From an uncultured Kineothrix sp. (GTDB lineage Bacteria > Bacillota > Clostridia > Lachnospirales > Lachnospiraceae), in NCBI GenBank assembly GCA_910587275.1, contig CAJUMD010000064.1:1-18413 (forward strand): 18,413 nt of DNA, written 5' to 3'. Of this stretch, positions 1 to 7,224 are shown piece by piece. Made by a program: the position numbers and the translations under genes. Below the pieces are notes generated by a model that had not been told where the DNA came from, did no database searches, and saw only the letters and a list, made by a program, of their open reading frames with translations. Each line of letters opens with the position of its first letter. Positions within the stretch are counted from its first letter, which is position 1.

Positions 1-80
1 CTAAATTACCTCTAAAATTCCATGAAATCAAGTACTGTCTTTTTTAGTCGGTAGTACACTTTTTCGTACTGTAAGCAAGC
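1..80. other. non-coding left edge, no gene seen
   Basis: This AT-rich stretch lies beyond the terminator of the late operon. I see no open reading frame with a ribosome site on either strand. The heptamer GTACTGT occurs twice, at 32-38 and 66-72, with a related GTAGTAC at 51-57, but this is too little to call an operator. The next phage gene, if any, would begin outside the window. Confidence 0.5.
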
Positions 81-123
81 AAAAAGAATGACATTTTTTT
101 GCAGGAAGAATGTCATTCTTTTT
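81..123 (-). terminator. strong inverted repeat, probable late-operon terminator (bidirectional)
   Basis: A perfect 15-bp inverted repeat pairs 81-95 (AAAAAGAATGACATT) with 109-123 around a 13-base loop. Because the arms begin with A runs and end with T runs, the RNA from either strand ends in a U tract, so it could stop transcription from both sides. It lies about 90 bases past the stop codon of the last fibre gene. This fits an intrinsic terminator for the minus-strand structural operon. The loop is longer than in most terminators, which lowers certainty slightly. Confidence 0.72.
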
Positions 124-211
124 TTGATTAAACTTTTTATGGTAAATTTTTAAAAGAAAGCGGAAATAAAAACACAATTAAAGACGTTTAAACAGAAATT
201 TAACCCCTGTC
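124..211. other. AT-rich 3' untranslated stretch
   Basis: This short segment separates the last fibre gene (stop at 212) from the inverted repeat at 81-123. It is clearly richer in A and T than the genes to its right. I see no coding sequence or recognisable site in it. Confidence 0.5.
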
Positions 212-1039
212 TTAACTGTATAAAGCCATGGATTTAACGACGAAATTACCAAGACCGTCTACCCCTCCGCCACTGTTCGGGGAATTGTCTGCCCAAAGCC
301 GCATGTAACAGCTTCCGGTCACCCCCATTACATCCACAATGGTCTCAAGGTTTTCCTGTAAGGTTAGATGCCCCTCCGAATAGCCTTTTGCAAGGTATTT
401 ATGCAGGTAAACCTCATCCCCGTTATACAGTGCTATATGCAATGCCTCACGGTTACTTGTATTATAGTCGTAAATGACCTTAAAGAAAAGCTGGTCCGTG
501 AAATCAATCGGCCCGGCGGTTATTTCCGGACTGTCATTTGCCGTAACCATGCTTAAAGGCAATTCCGTCACGGCCCTGTCATTTAATTTTTTTCTTACTG
601 TATCGGCACCGTCCTGATACTCAATAAATATATCAGTCCCTTCCCTTTTAAGGCTCATCCCGCCCAGCTTTTCATTTACTTCCTTCAGTGCCTTCCTTGT
701 CGTTACATCCACGTCTTCACCTGAATTTATGCTGTCGGTGGTGTCACACCATGCCGCCCCCTTTAAATCCGCCAGGTATTTTTTTATTTTCCCGAACAGT
801 ATTTTGAATGTTTCCCCTGTTTTTATGTTTTCCCTTTTGGCTGCCTGCGTAAAAGCCACCTTACCGTCATTGAATGAGTCATCCTTCCGCATCAGGTTCG
901 CTTTTTCCTCGTCCGTCAGGAACCGGTGTTCCGGATCCTCAACCACATTTTCTGCCAAAACCCCAATCGGGAAACCGTATACGTTCCCGTTATGCTCCTG
1001 CATGATTTGTTTTACAGGATTAATTCCAGTCCTTTCCAT
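212..1039 (-). CDS. tail fibre / receptor-binding protein, last gene of operon
   Basis: A 275-residue protein with tail-fibre features. Residues about 50-95 contain the fibre-type stretch DGKVAFTQAAKRENI followed by GETFKILFGKIKKYLADLK, a segment common in Gram-positive phage fibres near the baseplate end. Residues 158-275 form a domain clearly related to the C-terminus of the neighbouring 502-residue fibre (shared LPLS, NREA, KGYS, DV-G-G, RL--DN and SM-LYS), so this is probably the distal, receptor-contacting tip. The ATG start has GGAGGAAGTATC immediately upstream. The gene follows the longer fibre by 30 bases and precedes the probable operon terminator. A role in adsorption is inferred; which surface structure it binds cannot be read from the sequence. 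Confidence 0.8.
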   Translation of the reverse strand: MERTGINPVKQIMQEHNGNVYGFPIGVLAENVVEDPEHRFLTDEEKANLMRKDDSFNDGKVAFTQAAKRENIKTGETFKILFGKIKKYLADLKGAAWCDTTDSINSGEDVDVTTRKALKEVNEKLGGMSLKREGTDIFIEYQDGADTVRKKLNDRAVTELPLSMVTANDSPEITAGPIDFTDQLFFKVIYDYNTSNREALHIALYNGDEVYLHKYLAKGYSEGHLTLQENLETIVDVMGVTGSCYMRLWADNSPNSGGGVDGLGNFVVKSMALYS

Positions 1040-1069
1040 GATACTTCCTCCTTCTCCGCCTTGGGCGGT

Positions 1070-2578
1070 TTACATTGAATACAGCGACATTGACTGTATG
1101 GAATATGTCCCGGCATCATTCCGCCCGCTGCTGCCGTTGTCCGGGTAAAGCCGGAAGTTCGCCACGCCCCCAATCCCCGACACGTCTATAATGGCGGTCA
1201 GCCCTGCCGCCGCCAGCGCAGACCCGGCACTGTACCCTTTTGGGATGTACTGCTGCCGGTAAACCGTGGTACCGCGGTACACCTTTGCCACGCACGCCTC
1301 CCTGTTTGCGGATGTGTACCCGTAGTTTATCCTTAAAAACATTGCCCCGGCAAAATTTATGTCGCCGGATGTAACGGTGGTTCCCCCGTTGCCGGACAGC
1401 AGGGAAAGCGGAAGGGCCGTCTCCTTCAGCCGTGCGGCCGCCACCCCCGCATTGTATCCGGATTTGTAATTTGCCGATGCCGGGTTTGCCCTTGCGTCCG
1501 CGGCTGCGACCCCGGCATTGTACCCGGTTTTATAGTTTACGCTGTTTGTGTTTGCCCTGCCGTCCGCCGCGGCAACACCCGCATTATACTGCGCGGTGTT
1601 ATCCGCCCCGGTACCGGTTATTTTTGTTCCGTTTACCCAGGCTGTTTTTCCCTTTGTCAGGTTCCCGGCTGCTGCCGTCCCGCCCGTCTGCCCTGCCAGT
1701 GCGGCCGCCGTAACTTTCCCTTTCCCGTTATGGTAACCTTCCGGCACGGTATAGGACTGTCCGGCATTCAGGGTCTTTGCCACTGCCCCCCTGTTTGCCA
1801 TCGTACCGGTAACCGCGACGGCGGAGGAATTGGTAAAGGTATAACCGGCCAGCACCTGTGCCGCCTTTGCCGTCCCTTTCCTGGCCGCCAGGACACCCGC
1901 ACTGTACCTGCCGTCCGCTATGGAGTCAACCGCCAGCATAATGTCCGCGGGACTGTTGGAAACGGGTGTAACACCATGGTTTATGCATCCGTTTACCAGT
2001 GTATTACACCCATCCCGAAAAGACGCCGCCAGCAGATCGTATTTGGTTATTACGGCATTCCACGCGTTCCTTTCGCCCGCCGTAATGTGCACGGTGCCGT
2101 TTGACACATGCGCCTGCAGCTCCACGTCATTCGCCTTGCTTCCGATGGCGCTTTGGAGTGCGGTAACCACATCCTCATTTTCAGCCATTTCATCCGCGAT
2201 TTTTTTCAGCGTGTTTAATGTATCGGGTGCACCGTTTACCAGCGCCGCAACCAAAAGGTCCGCATAACCTGCCGCCTGCCTGTATGCGGCATCCGAATAT
2301 TCCACTGCGGCGGCCAGCGCATCCCGCGCGCTTCCGGCCGCATCCGCCCCTACCTCACCGGCGGTATAGGAAGGCTTTTCCCTCTGCTTCGCCCATTCCG
2401 CTATGTCTTCCTTCTTAAGCAGCCGGTTTTCCGTTATGTCCGCAAGTTCCTCAAGCCTCCGCCCCGTCTGTCCGATCCATTCCTGGATCCGCAGTATTTT
2501 TTCCGGTCCCCCGTCCCTCTCATAATTGGTTTCCGGGAAGATTTCCTTCCCCCGTGCAAATAACTGTTCCGTATCCAT
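1070..2578 (-). CDS. long tail fibre protein with 22-residue repeats
   Basis: A 502-residue fibre protein. Residues 1-60 form an N-terminal attachment region (IFPETN, then EKILRIQEWI). Residues 65-150 are alanine-rich and probably helical. Residues 156-174 hold the HVSNGTVHITAGERNAWN motif frequent in phage fibres. Residues 220-325 are Gly/Ala/Thr-rich, including KTAWVNGTKITGTG. Then come tandem repeats starting YNAGVAAAD at 331, 353 and 375. Residues 387-502 are the tip domain shared with the last fibre gene. The ATG start has AGGGGTGG upstream and lies 10 bases after the previous stop. By context it attaches at the baseplate and contacts the host; the function is inferred from architecture. 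Confidence 0.83.
   Translation of the reverse strand: MDTEQLFARGKEIFPETNYERDGGPEKILRIQEWIGQTGRRLEELADITENRLLKKEDIAEWAKQREKPSYTAGEVGADAAGSARDALAAAVEYSDAAYRQAAGYADLLVAALVNGAPDTLNTLKKIADEMAENEDVVTALQSAIGSKANDVELQAHVSNGTVHITAGERNAWNAVITKYDLLAASFRDGCNTLVNGCINHGVTPVSNSPADIMLAVDSIADGRYSAGVLAARKGTAKAAQVLAGYTFTNSSAVAVTGTMANRGAVAKTLNAGQSYTVPEGYHNGKGKVTAAALAGQTGGTAAAGNLTKGKTAWVNGTKITGTGADNTAQYNAGVAAADGRANTNSVNYKTGYNAGVAAADARANPASANYKSGYNAGVAAARLKETALPLSLLSGNGGTTVTSGDINFAGAMFLRINYGYTSANREACVAKVYRGTTVYRQQYIPKGYSAGSALAAAGLTAIIDVSGIGGVANFRLYPDNGSSGRNDAGTYSIQSMSLYSM
1421..1588 (-). repeat. tandem 22-residue (66-bp) repeats within fibre gene
   Basis: The fibre encodes two full copies and one partial copy of a unit that begins YNAGVAAAD and ends NYKxG (residues 331-352, 353-374, 375-386). 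They sit directly before the C-terminal tip domain and probably act as a spacer. A related YSAGVLAAR occurs at residues 225-233. The copies differ at several positions, so they are protein-level repeats and not perfect DNA repeats. Confidence 0.8.
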
Positions 2579-2588
2579 CCGTCCACCC

Positions 2589-3239
2589 CTATTCCCCGGT
2601 GCTTACCGTCCTGCCGTCTTCCGTGGTCAGTTCCACCCTGTTTCCCGCGCCGTCCAGGATATATGCCATGTTTCCGTTTTCCTCATAGTAAGGCATCTCG
2701 TCCACAATAAACCGTATTTCATTTTTTTCCATCGGGGCATGTACCGTCCCGACGGTCACCTTCCCCCTCTGCTCCATTTCCTCGACAAACGCATAAAAGT
2801 ATTTCTTCCGCAGGAAATCATTTGTGTCGGAATCAAAGGTAATGTCCGCCGTATTGCTTACCTTCACGCCAATGTTATAGAGGTACTGTACTTCCCGCTC
2901 CGTTACCGCCGGGATCCGGTCGCCTTCCGCATCCTGCCCGACAATGATGAGTTCCTCCCGTCCGCGTTCCGGATCCCATGCAACAATCCCTATCTGCCTT
3001 AAACAATACTCCTCTGCCACGTTCAGGTTGGTAAGCGTACAGTGTATGGTCGCCATGTCCGTTTCCGCCGTTATGCCGTCTATCTGCAGCCCCTGCTTTT
3101 TATCCGCTATTACGGTAAGCAGGTCGGGATTGTCCGAAAATCCCGTCCCCACGTCCGCCCGCAGGAGGTGCATGTTTATAATCTGGCTGTTTACCCTTGT
3201 AATGTACCGTATCCCCCGCTCCGTTAATATGTATTTCAT
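2589..3239 (-). CDS. fibre-base / tail-fibre N-terminal-like protein
   Basis: A 216-residue protein placed between the XkdU-like wedge protein and the long fibre, where PBSX-like phages carry proteins that connect baseplate to fibre. The N-terminus MKYILTERGIRYITRV and the block TLTNLNVAEEYCLRQIGIVAWDP resemble N-terminal regions of tail-collar type fibre proteins, in which a beta-rich domain docks on the baseplate. No signal peptide or membrane segment is present. The ATG overlaps the preceding stop as ATGA (4 bases), with GGAGG nine bases upstream, so translation is probably coupled. I am confident it is a tail or baseplate component but less so of the family name. Confidence 0.7.
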   Translation of the reverse strand: MKYILTERGIRYITRVNSQIINMHLLRADVGTGFSDNPDLLTVIADKKQGLQIDGITAETDMATIHCTLTNLNVAEEYCLRQIGIVAWDPERGREELIIVGQDAEGDRIPAVTEREVQYLYNIGVKVSNTADITFDSDTNDFLRKKYFYAFVEEMEQRGKVTVGTVHAPMEKNEIRFIVDEMPYYEENGNMAYILDGAGNRVELTTEDGRTVSTGE

Positions 3240-3832
3240 TCCGCCGTTCCCTCCCTTATCTCCAGCCTTATGCCTGCCACGCCCACATGTTCCTTTTGGT
3301 ACAGCCCTTCCACATCCGTGGTTCCTTCTTTTGCCGGAAGGAACATTCCGTATACCCCCACATGCTCCTGCATCTGTGCATTGCGGATTAAGACCTGGAT
3401 AAACCTGTAATCAAGGTGTGCCGGCCTTGCATAATAAACCGCTTCCTCCGCGATCCCCAGGTCTATCAGGTATTCTTTTTCCACGTAAACCGCAAAACTG
3501 TAATCGGAAGGATATTCCTTGATGAAGACCCTGTCCGCATCCAGCGTCTGCAGCACAAGGTTTTCCAGCATCCTTACCGTGGCAGGGGTCCGTGCGTTCA
3601 TCTTTGCAATAATCCTTGCCCGCCTCTGCCCGGTACCCAGGGACGGATCTGCGGCAAGCCCGAAATCACGCTCCCACCTCTCCAGGGAAAAGGTTGCCGT
3701 TTTCGCGTAAAACTGTTTTACAATGTCTTCCAAATCATTTTTCATCCGGTCAAGTTCCGGCTGCTCCGCATGGAAAAGTTCCGCCATTTCCTGCATCCGC
3801 GATACAAACTTTGGTACCGTGTCCTTCAGCAT
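3236..3832 (-). CDS. xkdU: baseplate wedge protein, XkdU/YmfQ-like (DUF2313)
   Basis: A 198-residue protein in the position of XkdU/Mu gp48, right after the baseplate J gene. The segment LERWERDFGLAADPS at about residues 51-65, followed by GQRRARIIAKMNARTPATV, is typical of this family: one helix with a WE-x-xxG motif, then Q-R-R-x-x-I. The C-terminal part holds two similar short blocks, KEHVGVAGIRL and QEHVGVYGMFLP, suggesting an internal duplication. In related phages this protein links the wedge to fibres. The start ATG shares one base with the upstream stop (TAATG), so the two genes are translationally coupled. Confidence 0.82.
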   Translation of the reverse strand: MLKDTVPKFVSRMQEMAELFHAEQPELDRMKNDLEDIVKQFYAKTATFSLERWERDFGLAADPSLGTGQRRARIIAKMNARTPATVRMLENLVLQTLDADRVFIKEYPSDYSFAVYVEKEYLIDLGIAEEAVYYARPAHLDYRFIQVLIRNAQMQEHVGVYGMFLPAKEGTTDVEGLYQKEHVGVAGIRLEIREGTAE

Positions 3833-4896
3833 TATGTACCTCCCAGTGTTATGGATACCGTGCCTGCTGCCGGGAACTGCCGGTCCCCCAGCCGGATGCT
3901 GCTTTCCTGCCCGTTGATCCGGTAATCCGTAACATCCTTAATCCCGCTGCAGTTAAACAGCAGGTCGGCGACCTTCAGGTATGAGACAATGTTCCCTTCA
4001 TACCCCCCGTAATTGTCGAAACCGAACGCCCCGAAATATTCCTCCATCTGTCCGAGCATCTGGCAGGCAATGGCATCCCTGCTGCTTCCGGATGCCGCCA
4101 CCACCGTGGCATCAATGTTTACGGTTACCGGTTCCGCGCCCGCCACAAGCACGTCCGGGCCGATGGGGCGGCATTCCCCGGTATGCACTGCCACATTCCG
4201 CAGCAGTACATCCGGCGGCCGGGAATTGCCGTCCGCGATAATTACCACGTCCACCGTCCCTTTCCCCCTCGCCAGCGGGAACACCTTCACTTTTTCAACG
4301 CCGGTCACCTCCAGCGCCCACTGCCTGTAATGGGCAATGTTGCCACTGGTCGGCGGCATCCTGATTTTTTCAAGGGTACGGGCAATAAGGCGTTCATCCG
4401 TTTCCGTGTCAAAGCCGCCCTCCGCCGCTTCCGGGTTGGTAACGCCGCTAATCCCGGCTCTTTTACCCTTTACCCTGTTTATGCTTCCAGCCATCACATT
4501 CCCCTGGCTTCCCGCCCGTGTGCATACGGCCCTGACCGTTGCGGTACCGGTATCCGGTATGTAAAATTCTTCCGTCAGGAAAACGGTGTCATCCGCTGCC
4601 ACTTCCAGCGGTTCATACCGTCCAATCCTCCCGTTTACCTGCAGGGAAACGGATGCGGGTGTTGCCCTGTTCCTCGCCACCCCGTAATCCCCGCATGCCA
4701 GGTCTGCCCATTCGCCGTAGGACGTGGCCACAAAAGCCTTATCCAGTATGGTATCAATGTCTTCCGCATAAATCCTGGCCAGTTCGTTCGCCACCGCCTG
4801 TATGTTGTCCGCCGTCCAGCTTCCTTCCAGCCTGCTCGCCCCGTAAACCAGCCGTTTCTTCATTCTCCCGCATATCTCATTAAATGTATTACTCAT
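3832..4896 (-). CDS. xkdT: baseplate J-like wedge protein
   Basis: A 354-residue baseplate J/gp47 family protein, a wedge component that forms the baseplate periphery of contractile tails. Family landmarks in order are an N-terminal helical region, GSQGNVMAGSINRV at about 129-142, the conserved NPEAAEGGFDTETDE at 154-168, TSGNIAHYRQWA at 183-194 and a GxGTVDV block near 212. Length matches XkdT of PBSX (about 350). The start overlaps the upstream DUF2634 gene by four bases (ATGA) and the stop overlaps the next gene, so the wedge genes are tightly coupled. Assignment is firm. Confidence 0.93.
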   Translation of the reverse strand: MSNTFNEICGRMKKRLVYGASRLEGSWTADNIQAVANELARIYAEDIDTILDKAFVATSYGEWADLACGDYGVARNRATPASVSLQVNGRIGRYEPLEVAADDTVFLTEEFYIPDTGTATVRAVCTRAGSQGNVMAGSINRVKGKRAGISGVTNPEAAEGGFDTETDERLIARTLEKIRMPPTSGNIAHYRQWALEVTGVEKVKVFPLARGKGTVDVVIIADGNSRPPDVLLRNVAVHTGECRPIGPDVLVAGAEPVTVNIDATVVAASGSSRDAIACQMLGQMEEYFGAFGFDNYGGYEGNIVSYLKVADLLFNCSGIKDVTDYRINGQESSIRLGDRQFPAAGTVSITLGGT

Positions 4897-5330
4897 GTAA
4901 CATACACCTCACTGCTCCATGTAAACCGGTCGTACACCGTTGTCACGTCAAAAGTAACCACACAGAATGATTTCGTCTTCCAGTCATAGGAAAAACCGGA
5001 AAGTTCCTGTATATAGGGATTTACCATGACTGTTTCCGTCACGTAACGCCGGATCTCGCTTTCCAGGATCCCCTTATCCCCTGAAACACCGATTACATTA
5101 TCAACCTCCGTGCCGTATTTATGGGAATATGCCTGGTAAACAAACCGTTTCGTTTTCAGTGCCTTATAAATCCATACCTTAAGTGCCTCATTCCGGGTTA
5201 CAAGGTAATATTTCCCCGCCTTTTTCTTCAGGCGGTTATTTTCATAATCATATGCCATCTCTTTATATTCCGGCAGCTCATCCGTCCTGCCGGCTGCGGT
5301 TTCCGCCGCAGCAAAAGGAAACAGCCCCAT
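4893..5330 (-). CDS. xkdS: baseplate wedge protein, DUF2634 / XkdS (gp25-like)
   Basis: A 145-residue protein of the DUF2634 family, the gp25-type wedge element next to baseplate J. Visible family traits are an N-terminal YDYENNRLKKKAGKYYLVTRNEALKVWIYKAL region and a middle block KYGTEVDNVIG, followed by a beta strand-rich C-terminus ending in TTVYDRF. Length and position match XkdS of PBSX. The ATG at 5330 shares its A with the TAA that ends the second reading frame of the upstream DUF2577 gene (TAATG), which supports both that frame and this start. It acts in the baseplate; it is not an enzyme as far as can be seen. Confidence 0.88.
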   Translation of the reverse strand: MGLFPFAAAETAAGRTDELPEYKEMAYDYENNRLKKKAGKYYLVTRNEALKVWIYKALKTKRFVYQAYSHKYGTEVDNVIGVSGDKGILESEIRRYVTETVMVNPYIQELSGFSYDWKTKSFCVVTFDVTTVYDRFTWSSEVYVT

Positions 5331-5667
5331 TACATCATTACCACCTTTCCCATGATCAGGAAGCTGTTTCCAACCCTCTGTACGGCAACCGTGTCACCGG
5401 GCTGTATTTTTAACTTCCCGTTAAGCTCACTTAAATAGGATTTTAAACCTTCCGAAAGATATTTTTCCCCTTCCAGTATCCCGTCCAGCGGACCTCCGGA
5501 TATATCCAGCCTTCATTGCAGTAAATATTGTGATCAATCGGTACATTATTATATACAATCGCAACGGGATCAATGGATGTCACAATGCAGACCGCCATTT
5601 CAAAAGCATTGTTATGCTCCCCTTCCTCCCTCATTGCCTTTACCATCCTACTGTATGGTGTTTCCAT
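5330..5667 (-). pseudogene. xkdR: DUF2577 / XkdR-like baseplate protein, split by a -1 frameshift
   Basis: The first frame (5667 down to stop at 5443) gives 74 residues starting METPYSRMVKAMREEG, the N-terminus of DUF2577 proteins. It then ends in unrelated residues. The -1 frame is open from 5512 to a TAA at 5332-5330 and encodes LEGEKYLSEGLKSYLSE followed by GDTVAVQRVGNSFLIMGKVV, a good DUF2577 C-terminus. Together they would give about 112 residues, the family length. The second frame has no start codon of its own near its beginning and ends in TAATG with the next gene, as intact phage operons do. The break lies between 5514 and 5443. I see no classical -1 slippery heptamer in frame, so a one-base deletion or sequence error is more likely than programmed shifting. 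The start shares a base with the stop of the hub gene. Confidence 0.75.
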
Positions 5668-6575
5668 TAAACCACTTCCTTAAACTCAAGTGTCAGGGAC
5701 ATCGTATGCAGCGTCCCTTCAAAATTATGGGTATCGGATGTTATCCGGAAGCATCCGGTAATGTTTGTATTCACGTCCGTGATGTAAACTGCCTTCCCCG
5801 CAATGCACAGGATATTGCCCTGCGCGGAAATGTTCCCGCTTTCCTCCACGCCCTTTAAGAGTTTGGACGCTTCCACGGCGGCATCCTTCCCCTGCTCCTG
5901 TTTATAGGTTTCCTGCATAAGCCCGTATGCCGATACCTGCCCCTCCCTTGTCACTTCCCCGGCATAGGAGGAACTGCCGTCAAGGATAACCACCTTATTG
6001 ACCATGGATTCAATGCTGCTTGTATATGTGGCATCCGTGATGTCCGTATTTCCGGAAAGGTGTGCCGCCACCTCCATCCCTGCAGCCCTTATGTTCAGCA
6101 CATCACCTGACATATACAGATAATGCTCTGTTTCCCCGTATGCATCTTCCATAACCTGGTATATGGTTTTATCCCCTGTGCTTATGATCTCCGTGGCGGT
6201 TCCCTCCTCCAAAAGTTCCCCCACGGGGATTCCATATTCCCCGCATACCTGTGATACAATCTCTGCAGGAGTCCCCTGGTATACACCATAGGTTTTTACT
6301 TTGCCCGTATACCATGCCAGATCCACCGCATTCACGGAAACCGTTACCCCGGCTTCCTGCCTGCTGGTACCTGTCACAACTCCCAGAAAAAACAAAACGC
6401 CATCATATGCTGCCACCCGTGCCCCGTTATCCACTGTAATCAGCGGGATGTTGCTGTCCTCCCTTGTGAACGCATAGGTAAAGGAAAGTTTACGGGCAAT
6501 CTGCCCGCAGTCCCCTGACCATGTAACCTTTTCTATCCATGCCGATATATCTTTCCCGTTTACTTTTATTTCCAT
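5667..6575 (-). CDS. xkdQ: baseplate hub protein, XkdQ-like (gp44/gpD-type)
   Basis: A 302-residue hub protein in the slot of XkdQ of PBSX, the counterpart of phage Mu gp44 and T4 gp27, which forms the ring at the tail tip. Features include the N-terminal MEIKVNGKDISAWIEKVTWSG, a central PAEIVSQVCGEYGIPVGEL helix typical of the family, and the TGDKTIYQVMEDAY segment. I chose the ATG at 6575 over an upstream ATG at 6656 because the extra 27 residues are Cys/Gly-rich and encoded inside the preceding gene, while GGAG lies about 11 bases before 6575. It overlaps the LysM gene by 10 bases and its stop overlaps the DUF2577 start. Confidence 0.87.
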   Translation of the reverse strand: MEIKVNGKDISAWIEKVTWSGDCGQIARKLSFTYAFTREDSNIPLITVDNGARVAAYDGVLFFLGVVTGTSRQEAGVTVSVNAVDLAWYTGKVKTYGVYQGTPAEIVSQVCGEYGIPVGELLEEGTATEIISTGDKTIYQVMEDAYGETEHYLYMSGDVLNIRAAGMEVAAHLSGNTDITDATYTSSIESMVNKVVILDGSSSYAGEVTREGQVSAYGLMQETYKQEQGKDAAVEASKLLKGVEESGNISAQGNILCIAGKAVYITDVNTNITGCFRITSDTHNFEGTLHTMSLTLEFKEVV

Positions 6576-7210
6576 ATTCTCGGTATCTCCAAAACCGCCC
6601 CCACCGCAATCCTGTCCGGGTTGGCAATCCCGTTGGCATCCGCTATCTTCTTCCAAAGACTCCCGTCACCATAGAACCGTACCGCAAAGCCCCACAGGCT
6701 GTCGCCTTTTTTCACCGTCACTTTTTTCGGTATCTCTGCCGTCCCGCTTCTCGTCTTCAGTATCCCGCTGTTTATGTTTCCCGTAAATGCGGTAGTCGCA
6801 CTTGCCGGCACATTCAGCACCCTGTATTCCGCAAAGCTCCAGTTAATATATATGTCCAGCTGGCCTTCTTTGTACCTTTCTTCCATGCTGTCCACAAGGA
6901 ACATCGTGTTGATGTCTGTTCCCGACACGATAATCCGTAACGGCTGCTTCCCGTTTTTCCATTGTTTCACTTTTGTTATGATTTCTTCCGGATCCTTATC
7001 CCTGTAAAAATGGGAATTGGCGGCGGGAAGAAAGGTAGCCACCGACATTTTTACCGGTCCCCTGTTTCCCGCAATTACAACCTCGCCCACATTCAGGAGG
7101 TTTATGGTTTTATTCCCGCTTCCCTGTGTTACACCCAGTTCCTTTGGGTTTACGGCCAGTTCGAAGCTCCCGCCGTTCCCTTCGAACCTTACCACCCGTG
7201 TGTTTGCCAT
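6566..7210 (-). CDS. xkdP: LysM tail protein, XkdP-like
   Basis: A 214-residue protein. Residues 1-150 form the XkdP-type N-terminal region with the NPKELGVTQGSGNKTINLL block, which places it at the tail tip next to the hub. Residues 162-214 are a LysM domain: VKKGDSLWGFAVRFYGDGS, then WKKIADANGI and a closing VGAVLEIP. LysM binds glycan chains, and in contractile-tail baseplates such domains connect tube and hub proteins. No peptidase or lysozyme motif is visible. It starts 14 bases after the tape measure stop with GGGAAGGGA upstream. Confidence 0.88.
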   Translation of the reverse strand: MANTRVVRFEGNGGSFELAVNPKELGVTQGSGNKTINLLNVGEVVIAGNRGPVKMSVATFLPAANSHFYRDKDPEEIITKVKQWKNGKQPLRIIVSGTDINTMFLVDSMEERYKEGQLDIYINWSFAEYRVLNVPASATTAFTGNINSGILKTRSGTAEIPKKVTVKKGDSLWGFAVRFYGDGSLWKKIADANGIANPDRIAVGAVLEIPRIWK

Positions 7211-7224
7211 TGCCGTCCCTTCCC

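Noticed and set aside
32..72. Repeated GTACTGT as a possible operator or attachment core
   Set aside because: Only two 7-base copies with a loose third; no promoter or integrase nearby, and such short matches arise by chance.
729..1148. Long plus-strand reading frames across the fibre, baseplate and head genes
   Set aside because: They lie opposite well-supported minus-strand genes, lack ribosome sites and family features, and have Pro/Arg/Cys-rich compositions typical of antisense shadows.
1070..1420. Diversity-generating retroelement variable region in the fibre tip
   Set aside because: No template repeat, reverse transcriptase or AAY-codon-rich segment is present; the two tips are diverged paralogues, not a template/variable pair.
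6576..6656. Upstream ATG giving the hub protein 27 additional residues
   Set aside because: The additional residues are Cys/Gly-rich, are encoded within the LysM gene in another frame, and the internal ATG at 6575 has its own ribosome site.
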